This document shows, piece by piece, positions 15,502-23,422 of a stretch of 64,000 bases of DNA. This DNA comes from Bradyrhizobium tropiciagri (GTDB lineage: Bacteria; Pseudomonadota; Alphaproteobacteria; Rhizobiales; Xanthobacteraceae). The translations under genes were made by a program, and so were the position numbers. Numbering within the stretch: the stretch's first letter is position 1; the number at the start of each line of letters is the position of its first letter. Location: assembly GCF_001189845.1 (NCBI RefSeq), contig NZ_LFLZ01000003.1, positions 124,001 to 188,000 on the forward strand. The letters run 5' to 3'. The notes beneath the pieces were generated by a model that did no database searches, had not been told where the DNA came from, and worked only from the letters and a program-made list of their open reading frames with translations.

Positions 15502-17166
15502 ATGGTCCGTTGGGGCAAGACTCTGCTCGCGGTCGTGCTGGTGTCGATGACATCGGTCGCCGCATTCGCGCAGACGGCTGACAAGCCGCCAGCCCAAACC
15601 GGTCAGCCCGCTCAGGCGAGCCAGCCGGCCGCGACCCAGCCGGCCGATCAACTGCTGAAGCCTGAACAGCTGGAAGCCCTGGTGGCGCCGATCGCGCTCT
15701 ACCCGGATTCGCTGCTGGCCAATGTGCTGGCGGCATCGACCTATCCGCTTGAGGTGGTGCAGGCCGATCGCTGGCTGAAGGAGCGCAAGAGTCTGAAGGG
15801 AGATGCGCTGAAGACCGAGGTCGACAAGCAGGCCTGGGATGACAGCGTTAAGGCACTCGCGAGCACCGCCGACGTGCTCGCGATGATGAGCGACAAGATC
15901 GATTGGACGAAGAATCTCGGTGATGCCGTGCTGGCCCAACAGGCCGATGTCATGGATGCGATCCAGCGGCTGCGCAGCAAGGCGCAGGCCAACAACAAGC
16001 TGGTGACGACCAAGCAGCAGAAGGTCAGCGTCCAGACCCAGGAGAACAAGCAGGTCATCGTCATCGAGCAGACCGATCCGAACACGGTCTACGTGCCCTA
16101 TTACGATCCCGCCACGGTCTACGGCGCGTGGCCCTATGCTGCCTACCCGCCGTACTATTTCGGCTATCCCTCCTATATCGGCGCCGGTGTCGTCGCGGCG
16201 GGCCTTGCCTTCGGTGCGGGATGGGCGATCGGACGCTGGGGCAATTACTGGGGCGGCGGCTTCAACTGGGGCAATCGCAACGTCTATGTCAATCACCGGA
16301 CCACCAACATCGCAAACGGCTGGCAGCACAATCCGGCGCATCGCCAGGGCGTCCGCTACAACAACAGCAATGTGCAGCAGCGCTTCGGTGGCAACAGCAA
16401 CCGGGCCGGTGTCAGCGACCGGATGAACTATCGCGGCCGCGACGGTCAGCAGGTCCTCAATCCCGGCGGCGATCGCCAGGGTGCAGATCGCGCAGGTGAT
16501 CGGGCAGGAGACCGCGGCGGCGATCGCGCTGGCGATCGTGGCAGAGGTGGCGACCGTGCCGGTGCGGGCGATCGCGCCAAAGGAGGCGACCGCTCGGGTG
16601 CAGGCAACAAGGGCGGTGGCGATCGCGCAAAGGCCGCCAACCGCGGCAGCGCCGGTAACCGCGCAGCTGCGGCGAATCGTGGCGGCGGCAATCGCGGCGG
16701 GGCCATGAACGTGTCGTCTGGACGGGCAGCTGCGGCGGCGTCGGCGCGCGGGCGATCGAGCATGGCCAGCATGCCGCGCGGCGGCGGCGCAAGTTTCGCG
16801 GGCCGTGGCGGCGGTGGCTTCGGCGGCGGAGGTGGCGGTGGTTTCCGCGGCGGTGGCGGAGGTGGCGGCTTCCGTGGCGGCGGCGGTGGCCGACGTTCCG
16901 ACATCGCGCTCAAGCACGATATCGAGCTGCTTGGATATCTCGCCAACGGCCTCGGCTACTACCGCTTCAGCTATCTCGGCAGCAGCAAGGCTTATGTCGG
17001 CGTGATGGCGCAGGAGGTCGGGCAGGTCATGCCGGCGGCTGTGACGCGTGGCGCCGACGGCTATCTCAGGGTCTATTACGACAAGCTCGGGATCAAGTTC
17101 CGCAGTTACCACGACTGGTTTGCCGCCGGCACAAAGATTCCATCCCCGTCGGAGGCATCACGATGA
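15502..17166 (+). CDS. DUF3300 envelope protein with GDR/glycine-rich linker and S74-like C-terminus
   Basis: 554 residues. ATG 15502 is chosen because GGAGG is five bases upstream and it gives a clean signal peptide (cleavage near AAFAQ). Residues about 50-200 form the DUF3300 domain (LEALVAPIALYPDSLLANVL, NTVYVPYYDPATVYG). A Tyr/Trp/Gly-rich hydrophobic stretch and a long low-complexity region of GDR and glycine repeats follow. The last 85 residues (SDIALKHDIELL, then YVGVMAQEVGQVMP) resemble the intramolecular chaperone of peptidase S74 phage tail-spike proteins. The domain combination suggests a surface or periplasmic protein whose C-terminus helps folding or trimerisation. The gene overlaps the DUF2950 gene by four bases, and a perfect FixK box is upstream. 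Confidence 0.82.
   Translation: MVRWGKTLLAVVLVSMTSVAAFAQTADKPPAQTGQPAQASQPAATQPADQLLKPEQLEALVAPIALYPDSLLANVLAASTYPLEVVQADRWLKERKSLKGDALKTEVDKQAWDDSVKALASTADVLAMMSDKIDWTKNLGDAVLAQQADVMDAIQRLRSKAQANNKLVTTKQQKVSVQTQENKQVIVIEQTDPNTVYVPYYDPATVYGAWPYAAYPPYYFGYPSYIGAGVVAAGLAFGAGWAIGRWGNYWGGGFNWGNRNVYVNHRTTNIANGWQHNPAHRQGVRYNNSNVQQRFGGNSNRAGVSDRMNYRGRDGQQVLNPGGDRQGADRAGDRAGDRGGDRAGDRGRGGDRAGAGDRAKGGDRSGAGNKGGGDRAKAANRGSAGNRAAAANRGGGNRGGAMNVSSGRAAAAASARGRSSMASMPRGGGASFAGRGGGGFGGGGGGGFRGGGGGGGFRGGGGGRRSDIALKHDIELLGYLANGLGYYRFSYLGSSKAYVGVMAQEVGQVMPAAVTRGADGYLRVYYDKLGIKFRSYHDWFAAGTKIPSPSEASR
16464..16893 (+). repeat. Low-complexity coding repeat (GDR, then GGG/RGG)
   Basis: Within the DUF3300 gene, short imperfect units encoding GDRA/GGDR run to about 16630. 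Ala/Asn/Arg-rich sequence follows, then a glycine tract encoding GGGGGFRGGG-type runs to about 16893. It gives long proline-rich antisense open frames that are not genes. Such tracts vary in length between strains and are easily misassembled. Confidence 0.8.
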
Positions 17167-18095
17167 CAGGCTCTTCGTACTTGCGATTGGATCGTATTGC
17201 TTCCATCAGCATGGCTGCAGCAACGGCGCTCGCCGTGCTGCTGTCTCCGGCTCGTGCCCAGCAGGGCTTCCCCAACCCTGAAGACGCGGCGTCCGCCCTG
17301 GCAACCGCCGTCAAGGCTGGCACGAGCCGGGCCATGCTGAAGGTGCTGGGCCGTGACGCGGCCGATATCATCGAGTCCGGCGACGATGTCGCCGACGCCA
17401 ACGCGCGAGAGAGCTTTCTTTCAGCCTACGACGCCAGGCATTCGATCAAGACTGACGGCAACAAGAAAGCCATTCTTATTTTGGGAAAGGACGACTTCCC
17501 GTTCCCGATCCCCCTCGTCAACAACAACGACGGCTGGAGTTTCGACGCGGATGCGGGTCGTCGCGAAATCCTCTACCGCAGGATTGGCCGCAACGAGCTG
17601 GCTGCAATCCAGACCAGTCTGGCCTATGTCGACGCGCAGAACGAATACGCCGAGAAGGATCGCGGCGAGGGTGTCGGCGCCTACGCCCAACGCATTGTCA
17701 GCCGGCCGGGCAAGACCGACGGATTGTTCTGGCGCGACGACAAGGATCCGAGCCCGCTTGGTGAACTGGCGGCGCAAGCCGCTGCGGAAGGCTACAAGGT
17801 CGGCGAGCAGAGCGCGCCGTACCACGGATACTACTATCGGATCCTGAAGGGTCAGGGTTCCGATGCCCCCGGCGGCGCACTGAACTATGTCGTGAAGGGC
17901 AAGATGATCGGTGGATTTGCACTGGTCGCCTGGCCGGCTGAATACGCAAATTCCGGCGTCATGACCTTCCTCGTCAACCACGCAGGCACCGTCTATCAAA
18001 AGGATCTCGGGTCACGCACCGATTTCCTGGCCAAGCGCATGATCGCTTTCGATCCGGATCACACCTGGAAGAAAGTGGACCCGACAAATCCCTGA
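17163..18095 (+). CDS. DUF2950 exported protein
   Basis: 310 residues with a signal peptide ending near ARAQQ. The DUF2950 family pattern is visible: FPNPEDAASALATAVKAG near the N-terminus, DGWSFDADAGRREILYRRIG, AYVDAQNEYAEKD, DGLFWR, and the C-terminal GALNYVVKGKMIGGFALVAW with FDPDHTWKKV. DUF3300 and DUF2950 genes are commonly neighbours, and here they overlap by ATGA, implying translational coupling and a joint periplasmic or cell-surface role that is not biochemically defined. Confidence 0.85.
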   Translation: MTGSSYLRLDRIASISMAAATALAVLLSPARAQQGFPNPEDAASALATAVKAGTSRAMLKVLGRDAADIIESGDDVADANARESFLSAYDARHSIKTDGNKKAILILGKDDFPFPIPLVNNNDGWSFDADAGRREILYRRIGRNELAAIQTSLAYVDAQNEYAEKDRGEGVGAYAQRIVSRPGKTDGLFWRDDKDPSPLGELAAQAAAEGYKVGEQSAPYHGYYYRILKGQGSDAPGGALNYVVKGKMIGGFALVAWPAEYANSGVMTFLVNHAGTVYQKDLGSRTDFLAKRMIAFDPDHTWKKVDPTNP

Positions 18096-18113
18096 GCGAA
18101 GAGGGTTGCAGCG

Positions 18114-18545
18114 ATGCGAGGCATGATCCGTCACGTAATACCGGCGCTGGTCGCGCTGGTCCTGCTGGCCGCGCCATGCTTCGCCCAGGCGACAGGCCAC
18201 GTTCAGGTCAAGTTCGTGAAGGCCGCGCTCATCGTGGGTGGTGGCGGCGGGACCGGCACGCTGATCTACCGCGGGCGGCATTATCCGTTCATCGCGTCAG
18301 GCTTCAGTCTCGGGGTATCCGCCGGCACCTCCGTGACTTGGCTGGAAGGGACCGCCACCGGCATCAGGGACGTCAACGATTTCGCCGGCAGCTACGCGCT
18401 GGTCGGAGCAGGCGGCGCATGGGCCGCAGGCGCAGGCGGGGTAAGCCTGCGAAATGAACATGGCGTGGTTCTCTTGCTCAAAGGGCCGAAAGCGGGACTG
18501 GAGTTTGCTGCTAATCTGGGCAGCCTCACGATCTCGCTGAGGTGA
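18114..18545 (+). CDS. Exported glycine-rich protein, intact paralogue of the 10015 gene
   Basis: 143 residues with a signal peptide ending FAQ. The mature protein has VKFVKAALIVGGGGG, then YRGRHYPFIASGFSLGVSAG and SYALVGAGGAWAAGAGGVSL, with the ending SLTISLR. It is similar throughout to the frameshifted protein at 10015. I do not recognise the family; a SYLF-like glycine pattern is a weak possibility. It is 18 bp after the DUF2950 gene, so probably the third gene of the FixK-driven unit starting at 15502. Confidence 0.8.
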   Translation: MRGMIRHVIPALVALVLLAAPCFAQATGHVQVKFVKAALIVGGGGGTGTLIYRGRHYPFIASGFSLGVSAGTSVTWLEGTATGIRDVNDFAGSYALVGAGGAWAAGAGGVSLRNEHGVVLLLKGPKAGLEFAANLGSLTISLR

Positions 18546-18576
18546 ATTCAGGCTCCGCTTGCCTCGATGTCGAATG

Positions 18577-18846
18577 CTATTTTGGAAGACATTCCACATT
18601 GTAAGCAATGATGATCTGCGCCGGGTCAGCCTTGCCGATGCTTTTCAAGTCTTCCATGCCGCTTCTTAGCCTGGCTCCAGCCTCCTTCAGGCTGTCCTCG
18701 AGTGTAGCCTTGGCGGTGCGGCATCGCTCCTCACTTGTGAACTCCTGAAAGACCACGGTTGGCAGGAGCCTCCGTTCGGCCTTGTCGCTCGTGGCAGCCG
18801 GGTTAACCGAATAGGAGAACACATACATCAGCACCCACATCTGCAT
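18577..18846 (-). CDS. Small hypothetical protein
   Basis: 89 residues, with a short hydrophobic start (MQMWVLMYVFSY) and a helical body with two Cys (EERCRTAKATL and the C-terminal VECLPK). Amino-acid use looks natural and the gene fills an otherwise empty interval, but the family is not recognised. It converges on the 18114 gene with a 31-bp gap. The one-mismatch FixK box at 18926 is about 86 bp upstream of its start. Confidence 0.55.
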   Translation of the reverse strand: MQMWVLMYVFSYSVNPAATSDKAERRLLPTVVFQEFTSEERCRTAKATLEDSLKEAGARLRSGMEDLKSIGKADPAQIIIAYNVECLPK

Positions 18847-18925
18847 GCGCCCGCTGTGATGCGAGACCGGATTGGTTCGCGAACCTTCGTCGTCGAAATT
18901 TCGCTACGAAACTCCCGCGTGGACC

Positions 18926-18939
18926 ATGATCTAGATCAA
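18926..18939. promoter_or_regulatory. FixK-type box, one mismatch
   Basis: ATGATCTAGATCAA differs from the perfect palindrome only at its first base. It is centred about 87 bp from the leftward small gene (18846) and is more likely to serve that gene than the stress-protein gene, which has its own closer site. Confidence 0.5.
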
Positions 18940-19032
18940 GCGTGCGAGCCGATCTGCATGATTTGGCGATCGGAGTTGTTTCGGCTTCACGTCGATTGGT
19001 GGCGTCCGGCGGGCGCGCGCCGGGCAAATCGA

Positions 19033-19046
19033 TTGATCTATCTCAA
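19033..19046. promoter_or_regulatory. FixK-type box upstream of universal stress protein
   Basis: TTGATCTATCTCAA has one mismatch in the right half-site. The centre is about 79 bp before ATG 19118, leaving a leader of about 37 nt if the box is at -41.5. Confidence 0.55.
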
Positions 19047-19117
19047 GACCGGATCCGAAGCTCAGCCTACATTTGGCAGACAGCGATAAGTCGTCCAGAC
19101 AATCGGGAGGTCAAGGC

Positions 19118-19546
19118 ATGTACCGGCACATTCTCATTCCAACAGACGGCTCGGAACTGGCGGAGCATGGGCTCAGGCATGGGCTGGCGCTGGCAAAATC
19201 CCTCGGCGCCAAAGCATCGGTCATCTTCGTTGTGGAACCGCTCTCGGAGATAGGAGGGCAGTACCGTGAATTGCTCGCGAGATACTCCGAGATTCGCAAG
19301 GAAGAAGCGGCGGGCGCGCTGGATCGCGCCACACGCGCGGCAAAAGAGGCCGGCGCTGCCTGCGAGACAAGCCTGGTGGAGAGCGGGCGACCCGATCAAG
19401 CCATCATCGCAGCAGCCAAGGACAAAGGCTGCGACCTCATTGTCATGTCATCGCACGGGCGCAGCGGCCTCTCCGCCCTTCTCATCGGCAGCGTGACCAA
19501 CAAAGTGCTGACGCAGGCAAAGACCCCGGTACTTGTCTGTCAGTGA
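19118..19546 (+). CDS. Universal stress protein (UspA family)
   Basis: 142 residues from ATG 19118 with GGGAGG seven bases upstream. The UspA fold opens MYRHILIPTDGSELAEHGL and ends with the ATP-binding motif GRSGLSALLIGSVTNKVL (G-2X-G-9X-G-S/T type), so it is expected to bind ATP. Single-domain cytoplasmic dimers of this family support survival in anoxia and stationary phase. It is monocistronic, with its own FixK-type box, and converges on the aspartate decarboxylase gene. Confidence 0.9.
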   Translation: MYRHILIPTDGSELAEHGLRHGLALAKSLGAKASVIFVVEPLSEIGGQYRELLARYSEIRKEEAAGALDRATRAAKEAGAACETSLVESGRPDQAIIAAAKDKGCDLIVMSSHGRSGLSALLIGSVTNKVLTQAKTPVLVCQ

Positions 19547-19654
19547 GCGTGCAGGTTGCCCAGAAGCAAGCACGTCCGGCGCGATTCATGACATCGTTCC
19601 GACCGGCAAGGCCATTGGTGCAGGCCGTGCGCGCGTATCGAGGGTGCGCCAGAT

Positions 19655-19679
19655 CCGGGCGGCGGAAACCGTCGCCCGG
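19655..19679. terminator. Hairpin between convergent genes
   Basis: CCGGGCGGCGG and CCGTCGCCCGG form an 11-bp stem with one G-U pair and an AAA loop, in the interval between the stress-protein stop and the aspartate decarboxylase stop. There is no T run. It is a likely bidirectional terminator. Confidence 0.5.
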
Positions 19680-19733
19680 GCATCGAGGCGGCACACCAGG
19701 GCCAGCAGGATAGCAAGTGGCAGACATGTACCG

Positions 19734-21359
19734 TCAGCGCTTCGCGGCTGCGCCCTTCGCCGCCTCGTAGGTGTCGCGATAGCCCCTGGCGATGGTCCGG
19801 ACGCCTCGTCCGATGTCGTCGTAGACATCATCGGGCAGGTTCGCGAGCGACACGCGAAGCGACCATTCGGGTGCGTCGAAGCCGCCTCCGTTCAACAGCA
19901 CGATTCCGTGGGCTTCGGCCAGCCTGAATGCGAGGTCCAGCGGGTGAATACTCTTCTTCAGGTGTTCGACGGCCTCGTCGCCGATGTTCTTACGGGCCCA
20001 GAATTCGAAATCGATCAGGGCGTAGTAAGCATCATAGTTCGGATTCGGGGTCAGCTTGTCGGCCAGTCCGAGGCCGTCGAGCAGCGACCACAGGCGCTTG
20101 TTGACGATTTCCATACAGGCGGCTTGATAGGCCTTCTTCACGTCCATCATCTCGGCTAGAGAGAACAGGCTCATCATCACCTGCTGCGGCAACGACAATC
20201 CGGCGGTGTGATTGAGCGCCACATCGCGGCTATCGGCGACGATGCGGTCGATCAGCTTGAGCTTGCGCGGTTCAAGCGTGAGCGGCCCGTAGCGTTTGTC
20301 CAGCGCCTTCACGGCCTCGTCCGGAAGGTTGGCGATCTTCTTGTCGAAGATGTTGTCCTCATGGATGGCGATGGCTCCCAACCGCCATCCCGTGCAGCCG
20401 AAATACTTCGAATAGGAGTAGACGCCGATAGTGTTGTGCGGCAGCTCGCCGAGCAGCGAACGGAAGTTGTGCACGAAAGTGCCGTAGACGTCGTCGGTAA
20501 GGATCATCAGGTCGGGACGCTTGGTCCTGACCAGATTGGCCAGCTTGGCTACCGTTTCCTTGCTCAATGCCATCCCCGGCGGGTTGGACGGATTGACGAC
20601 GAAGAACGCCTTGATCTTCGGATCCTCCAGCTTCCTGATTTCCTCGTCGGTGAACTGGAATTTGTTTTCCTGCGGCGCCCTGATCTGAACGACCTTCAGG
20701 TCGTAGTCTTCAAGGTGTGTCATCTCGATGTAGGGCGTGAAGATCGGCGTCGCCAGCGCAATCGTATCGCCGGGCACCAGCAGCCGATTGGCCTTCAGCG
20801 ACTTAAAGAGATAGCACATCGCCGCCGTGCCGCCCTCGACCGCATAGATGTCGAACTTCCCAGCCGGCCGCGGCTCGCCGCAGACCGCCCACATTAGATA
20901 TTCGTGCACGATCTTCTCGTTGTGCACCAGCATGCGGTCCGGCACCGGGTAATTGTCGCCGATGATCGAATCGACCAGTTCGTGGACGAAGGCGTCGGGC
21001 TCGAAGCCGAATTTCTGCACCGTAAAGGGCAGCATCTCGGTCAAGAAACCAGCGCCGGGCATGTCCTTGTGCTGTTTGAGCCATGCCTCGAACCGTCCGG
21101 CGATGCCGTTTGCCTGCGGCATGCCGCCGATGCCGGCGGGGTGTTCCATCACCCGCTTGCTCTCGGTGATGGCGAACTGTCCGAGCAGGAAGAAGCCTTC
21201 GCGCGGCGTCGTGGCGACCCAGTTCGGGTTGCCTCGCCCGGCGTTCAGGAAGGGCATCTGACTCCGCTTCGAATTGGTTTTCGCGAGATTGATCAGCTCG
21301 TCTTTGATCTCGAAGGGGCTCAACGCCTCGAATTTCTTTAAGGTCAGAAGATCGGCCAT
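19734..21359 (-). CDS. aspD: L-aspartate 4-decarboxylase
   Basis: 541 residues from ATG 21359; upstream extension of the frame is rejected because it crosses the promoter. It is an aminotransferase-fold PLP enzyme: NAGRGNPNWVATTPREGFF near the start, FFVVNPSNPPGMALS, DDVYGTF and the Schiff-base Lys in YSYSKYFGCTGWRLGAI, with length typical of AspD/AsdA. It converts L-aspartate to L-alanine and CO2, consuming a proton in the cytoplasm. A divergent aspartate:alanine antiporter gene lies beside it, the classic proton-motive decarboxylation pair. A perfect FixK box (21459-21472) precedes it. Confidence 0.93.
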   Translation of the reverse strand: MADLLTLKKFEALSPFEIKDELINLAKTNSKRSQMPFLNAGRGNPNWVATTPREGFFLLGQFAITESKRVMEHPAGIGGMPQANGIAGRFEAWLKQHKDMPGAGFLTEMLPFTVQKFGFEPDAFVHELVDSIIGDNYPVPDRMLVHNEKIVHEYLMWAVCGEPRPAGKFDIYAVEGGTAAMCYLFKSLKANRLLVPGDTIALATPIFTPYIEMTHLEDYDLKVVQIRAPQENKFQFTDEEIRKLEDPKIKAFFVVNPSNPPGMALSKETVAKLANLVRTKRPDLMILTDDVYGTFVHNFRSLLGELPHNTIGVYSYSKYFGCTGWRLGAIAIHEDNIFDKKIANLPDEAVKALDKRYGPLTLEPRKLKLIDRIVADSRDVALNHTAGLSLPQQVMMSLFSLAEMMDVKKAYQAACMEIVNKRLWSLLDGLGLADKLTPNPNYDAYYALIDFEFWARKNIGDEAVEHLKKSIHPLDLAFRLAEAHGIVLLNGGGFDAPEWSLRVSLANLPDDVYDDIGRGVRTIARGYRDTYEAAKGAAAKR

Positions 21360-21458
21360 TGTGACACTCCCGGGGCGATGCAAGCTGTTGGAATGGAAGC
21401 GACAGGCTCTGTTGCCTGCGCGATCGCGCGCAGCATGATCGGCAGCCGGTGACGACCC

Positions 21459-21472
21459 TTGATCTATGTCAA
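21459..21472. promoter_or_regulatory. FixK box, aspartate decarboxylase side
   Basis: TTGATCTATGTCAA (TTGAT-N4-GTCAA) is centred about 106 bp before the aspD start. It is the nearer of two boxes in this divergent region. Confidence 0.7.
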
Positions 21473-21575
21473 CGGTCTCGTGCTCGCGCCCCTGAGAGAT
21501 CGTCGCGTCGCGATGCAATGCGCGAGATCCCGCACGCGGCAAGACGATGAAGCTGCAAGGCAATTGCGGTCGCGA

Positions 21576-21589
21576 TTGACATAGATCAA
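21576..21589. promoter_or_regulatory. FixK box, antiporter side
   Basis: TTGACATAGATCAA (TTGAC-N4-ATCAA) is centred about 133 bp before the aspT start at 21716. The two boxes are 117 bp apart, so each probably serves one direction. Confidence 0.7.
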
Positions 21590-21715
21590 CATCCGTCTCG
21601 CCCACCATTGCCTCATGTGCACCGACACGATGCTTCGCCCCGGCTTCGGCGCACCCAGCGCAAGATCGAAGTGGGCGCAAGCCGAAGCTCCGGGACAGCA
21701 CGAACGGGTGACATC

Positions 21716-23407
21716 ATGATCGATTGGTTCTTCCAGACGCTCCGCACCTATCCCGAAATCGCGATCTTCCTCTCGCTGGCGCTGGGCTACTATTTCGGAT
21801 CCTTCACCTACAAGGGTCTCGGTCTCGGCGCGGTGACCGCGACATTGATCGCCGCTGTCATCATCGGCCAGATCGGGATCACCATTTCGGGCCCGCTCAA
21901 GCCGTTCTTCTTCCTGATGTTCCTGTTCGCCATCGGTTATGGCGTCGGACCGCAATTCGTGCGCGGCATCGCACAGGACGGCATTCCGCAGGCGATTTTC
22001 GCGGCCGTGGTGTGTGTCTTCTGCCTGATGTCCGCCTATCTCGGTGCAAAGGTTGCCGGCTACGACGTCGGATCGGCGGTCGGGCTCTATGCCGGTTCGC
22101 AGACGATCTCCGCATCGATGGGGCTCGCGACCGACGCCATCAATCGCCTCGGTCTGCCCGCGGATGAAGCCAAGAAGCTGCTCGATGCCATGCCGGTCGC
22201 CTATGCCGTCACCTATATCTTCGGCACGGTCGGCTCGGCGATCGTCCTGGCCCTGCTCGGACCTGCGCTGCTCGGGATCGATCTCGAGACCGCATGCAAG
22301 AAATATGAGGAAGAGCACGGCGGCAAGAAGCAGTTGGGTGGCCCGGGGACGGCCTGGCACCAGTTCGATGTGCGTGCCTATCGCGTTCATGAGCGCGGAC
22401 CCGTCGCCGGCAAGACAGTCGGGCAGGCGGAGGCACTGCTTCCCGATCATCGCATCTTCGTCCTCCGGCTCCGGCAAGCCGGGAGGATTGTTGAGGCAAC
22501 TTCGGACACCGTGATTCATGCCGGCGACATCGTCGCCGTTGCAGGCCGCCGCGATGTGCTCGTCCAGCTGATCGGCGAGCAGGCCGAGGAAGTCGACGAT
22601 CGCGAGCTGCTGGCGGTGCCGATCGAGGGCGTCGATGTCTACGTGACCAGCAAGGACGTCGATGGCAAAACGCTCGAGGAGCTGGCGAAAGAACCGGGCG
22701 CCCGCGGCGTATTCCTGCGCAAGATCGCCCGCGGCGCGATCGCGATCGAGATTCCGATCCTGCCGAACACCAGGATCAACCGGGGCGACATTGTCACCCT
22801 GGTGGGCCGCACATCCGATGTCGCTGCCACCACAAAGATGCTGGGCCGGCCGGACCGCGCAACCGACGTTTCTGACGTTGCCTTCATCGGGGCGGCGATT
22901 GCGATCGGCGCCCTGGTCGGCGCCTTCGTCTACAAGATCGGGAGCGTGCCGCTCACACTGTCCACCTCCGGCGGCGCGCTGATCTCCGGCCTGTTCTTCG
23001 GCTGGCTCCGGTCCGTGCACCCGACCTTTGGTCGCATTCCGTCACCCACCGTGTGGTTCATGAACTCGGTCGGCCTGAACGTCTTCATTGCCATCGTCGG
23101 TATCTCCTCGGGTCCGGGGTTTGTCGCCGGCCTGCAAAAGCTCGGCTTCAGCCTGTTCCTCTGGGGCGTCGTCGTGACGACAGTGCCGCTGATCCTGGCG
23201 ATGTTCGTCGGCAAGTACGTGTTTAAATTCCACGACGCGATCCTGCTCGGATGCTGCTCCGGCGCGCGGACGACGACCGCTTCGCTGGGCATGATCAACG
23301 ACCGGGCGAAGAGCCAGATTCCGGGCCTCGGCTACACCGTCACCTACGCGGTCGGCAACACGCTGCTGACGATCTGGGGCATGGTGCTGGTCATGATGAT
23401 GACATAG
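21716..23407 (+). CDS. aspT: Aspartate:alanine exchanger (AspT family)
   Basis: 563 residues from ATG 21716. The AAE architecture is clear: N-terminal membrane block (about 1-165, with [19 protein letters not shown]), two RCK_C/TrkA_C-type cytoplasmic domains (about 205-370), then a second membrane block (about 385-563, with [14 protein letters not shown] and the [15 protein letters not shown] loop). AspT swaps external aspartate for internal alanine, which is electrogenic and together with AspD builds a proton motive force. It sits divergently from aspD and 15 bp upstream of a second family member. Confidence 0.9.
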   Translation: MIDWFFQTLRTYPEIAIFLSLALGYYFGSFTYKGLGLGAVTATLIAAVIIGQIGITISGPLKPFFFLMFLFAIGYGVGPQFVRGIAQDGIPQAIFAAVVCVFCLMSAYLGAKVAGYDVGSAVGLYAGSQTISASMGLATDAINRLGLPADEAKKLLDAMPVAYAVTYIFGTVGSAIVLALLGPALLGIDLETACKKYEEEHGGKKQLGGPGTAWHQFDVRAYRVHERGPVAGKTVGQAEALLPDHRIFVLRLRQAGRIVEATSDTVIHAGDIVAVAGRRDVLVQLIGEQAEEVDDRELLAVPIEGVDVYVTSKDVDGKTLEELAKEPGARGVFLRKIARGAIAIEIPILPNTRINRGDIVTLVGRTSDVAATTKMLGRPDRATDVSDVAFIGAAIAIGALVGAFVYKIGSVPLTLSTSGGALISGLFFGWLRSVHPTFGRIPSPTVWFMNSVGLNVFIAIVGISSGPGFVAGLQKLGFSLFLWGVVVTTVPLILAMFVGKYVFKFHDAILLGCCSGARTTTASLGMINDRAKSQIPGLGYTVTYAVGNTLLTIWGMVLVMMMT

Positions 23408-23422
23408 CCGCAGCGAACGCCG

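Noticed and set aside
16464..16893. Short repeats considered as a CRISPR-like array
   Set aside because: Units are a few codons long, imperfect, in frame and without unique spacers; they encode a GDR/glycine linker.
15442..17112. Long minus-strand open frame rich in Ala, Arg and Pro
   Set aside because: It is the antisense of the DUF3300 gene and exists because the GDR/glycine repeats lack stop codons on the opposite strand; there is no ribosome site and the sense protein has clear domains.
21360..21701. N-terminal extension of aspartate 4-decarboxylase
   Set aside because: It would run through both FixK boxes and the divergent promoter; the family protein starts at the ATG at 21359.
21464..23020. 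518-residue minus-strand open frame
   Set aside because: Antisense to aspT; the sense strand shows a complete antiporter with membrane segments and RCK-type domains.
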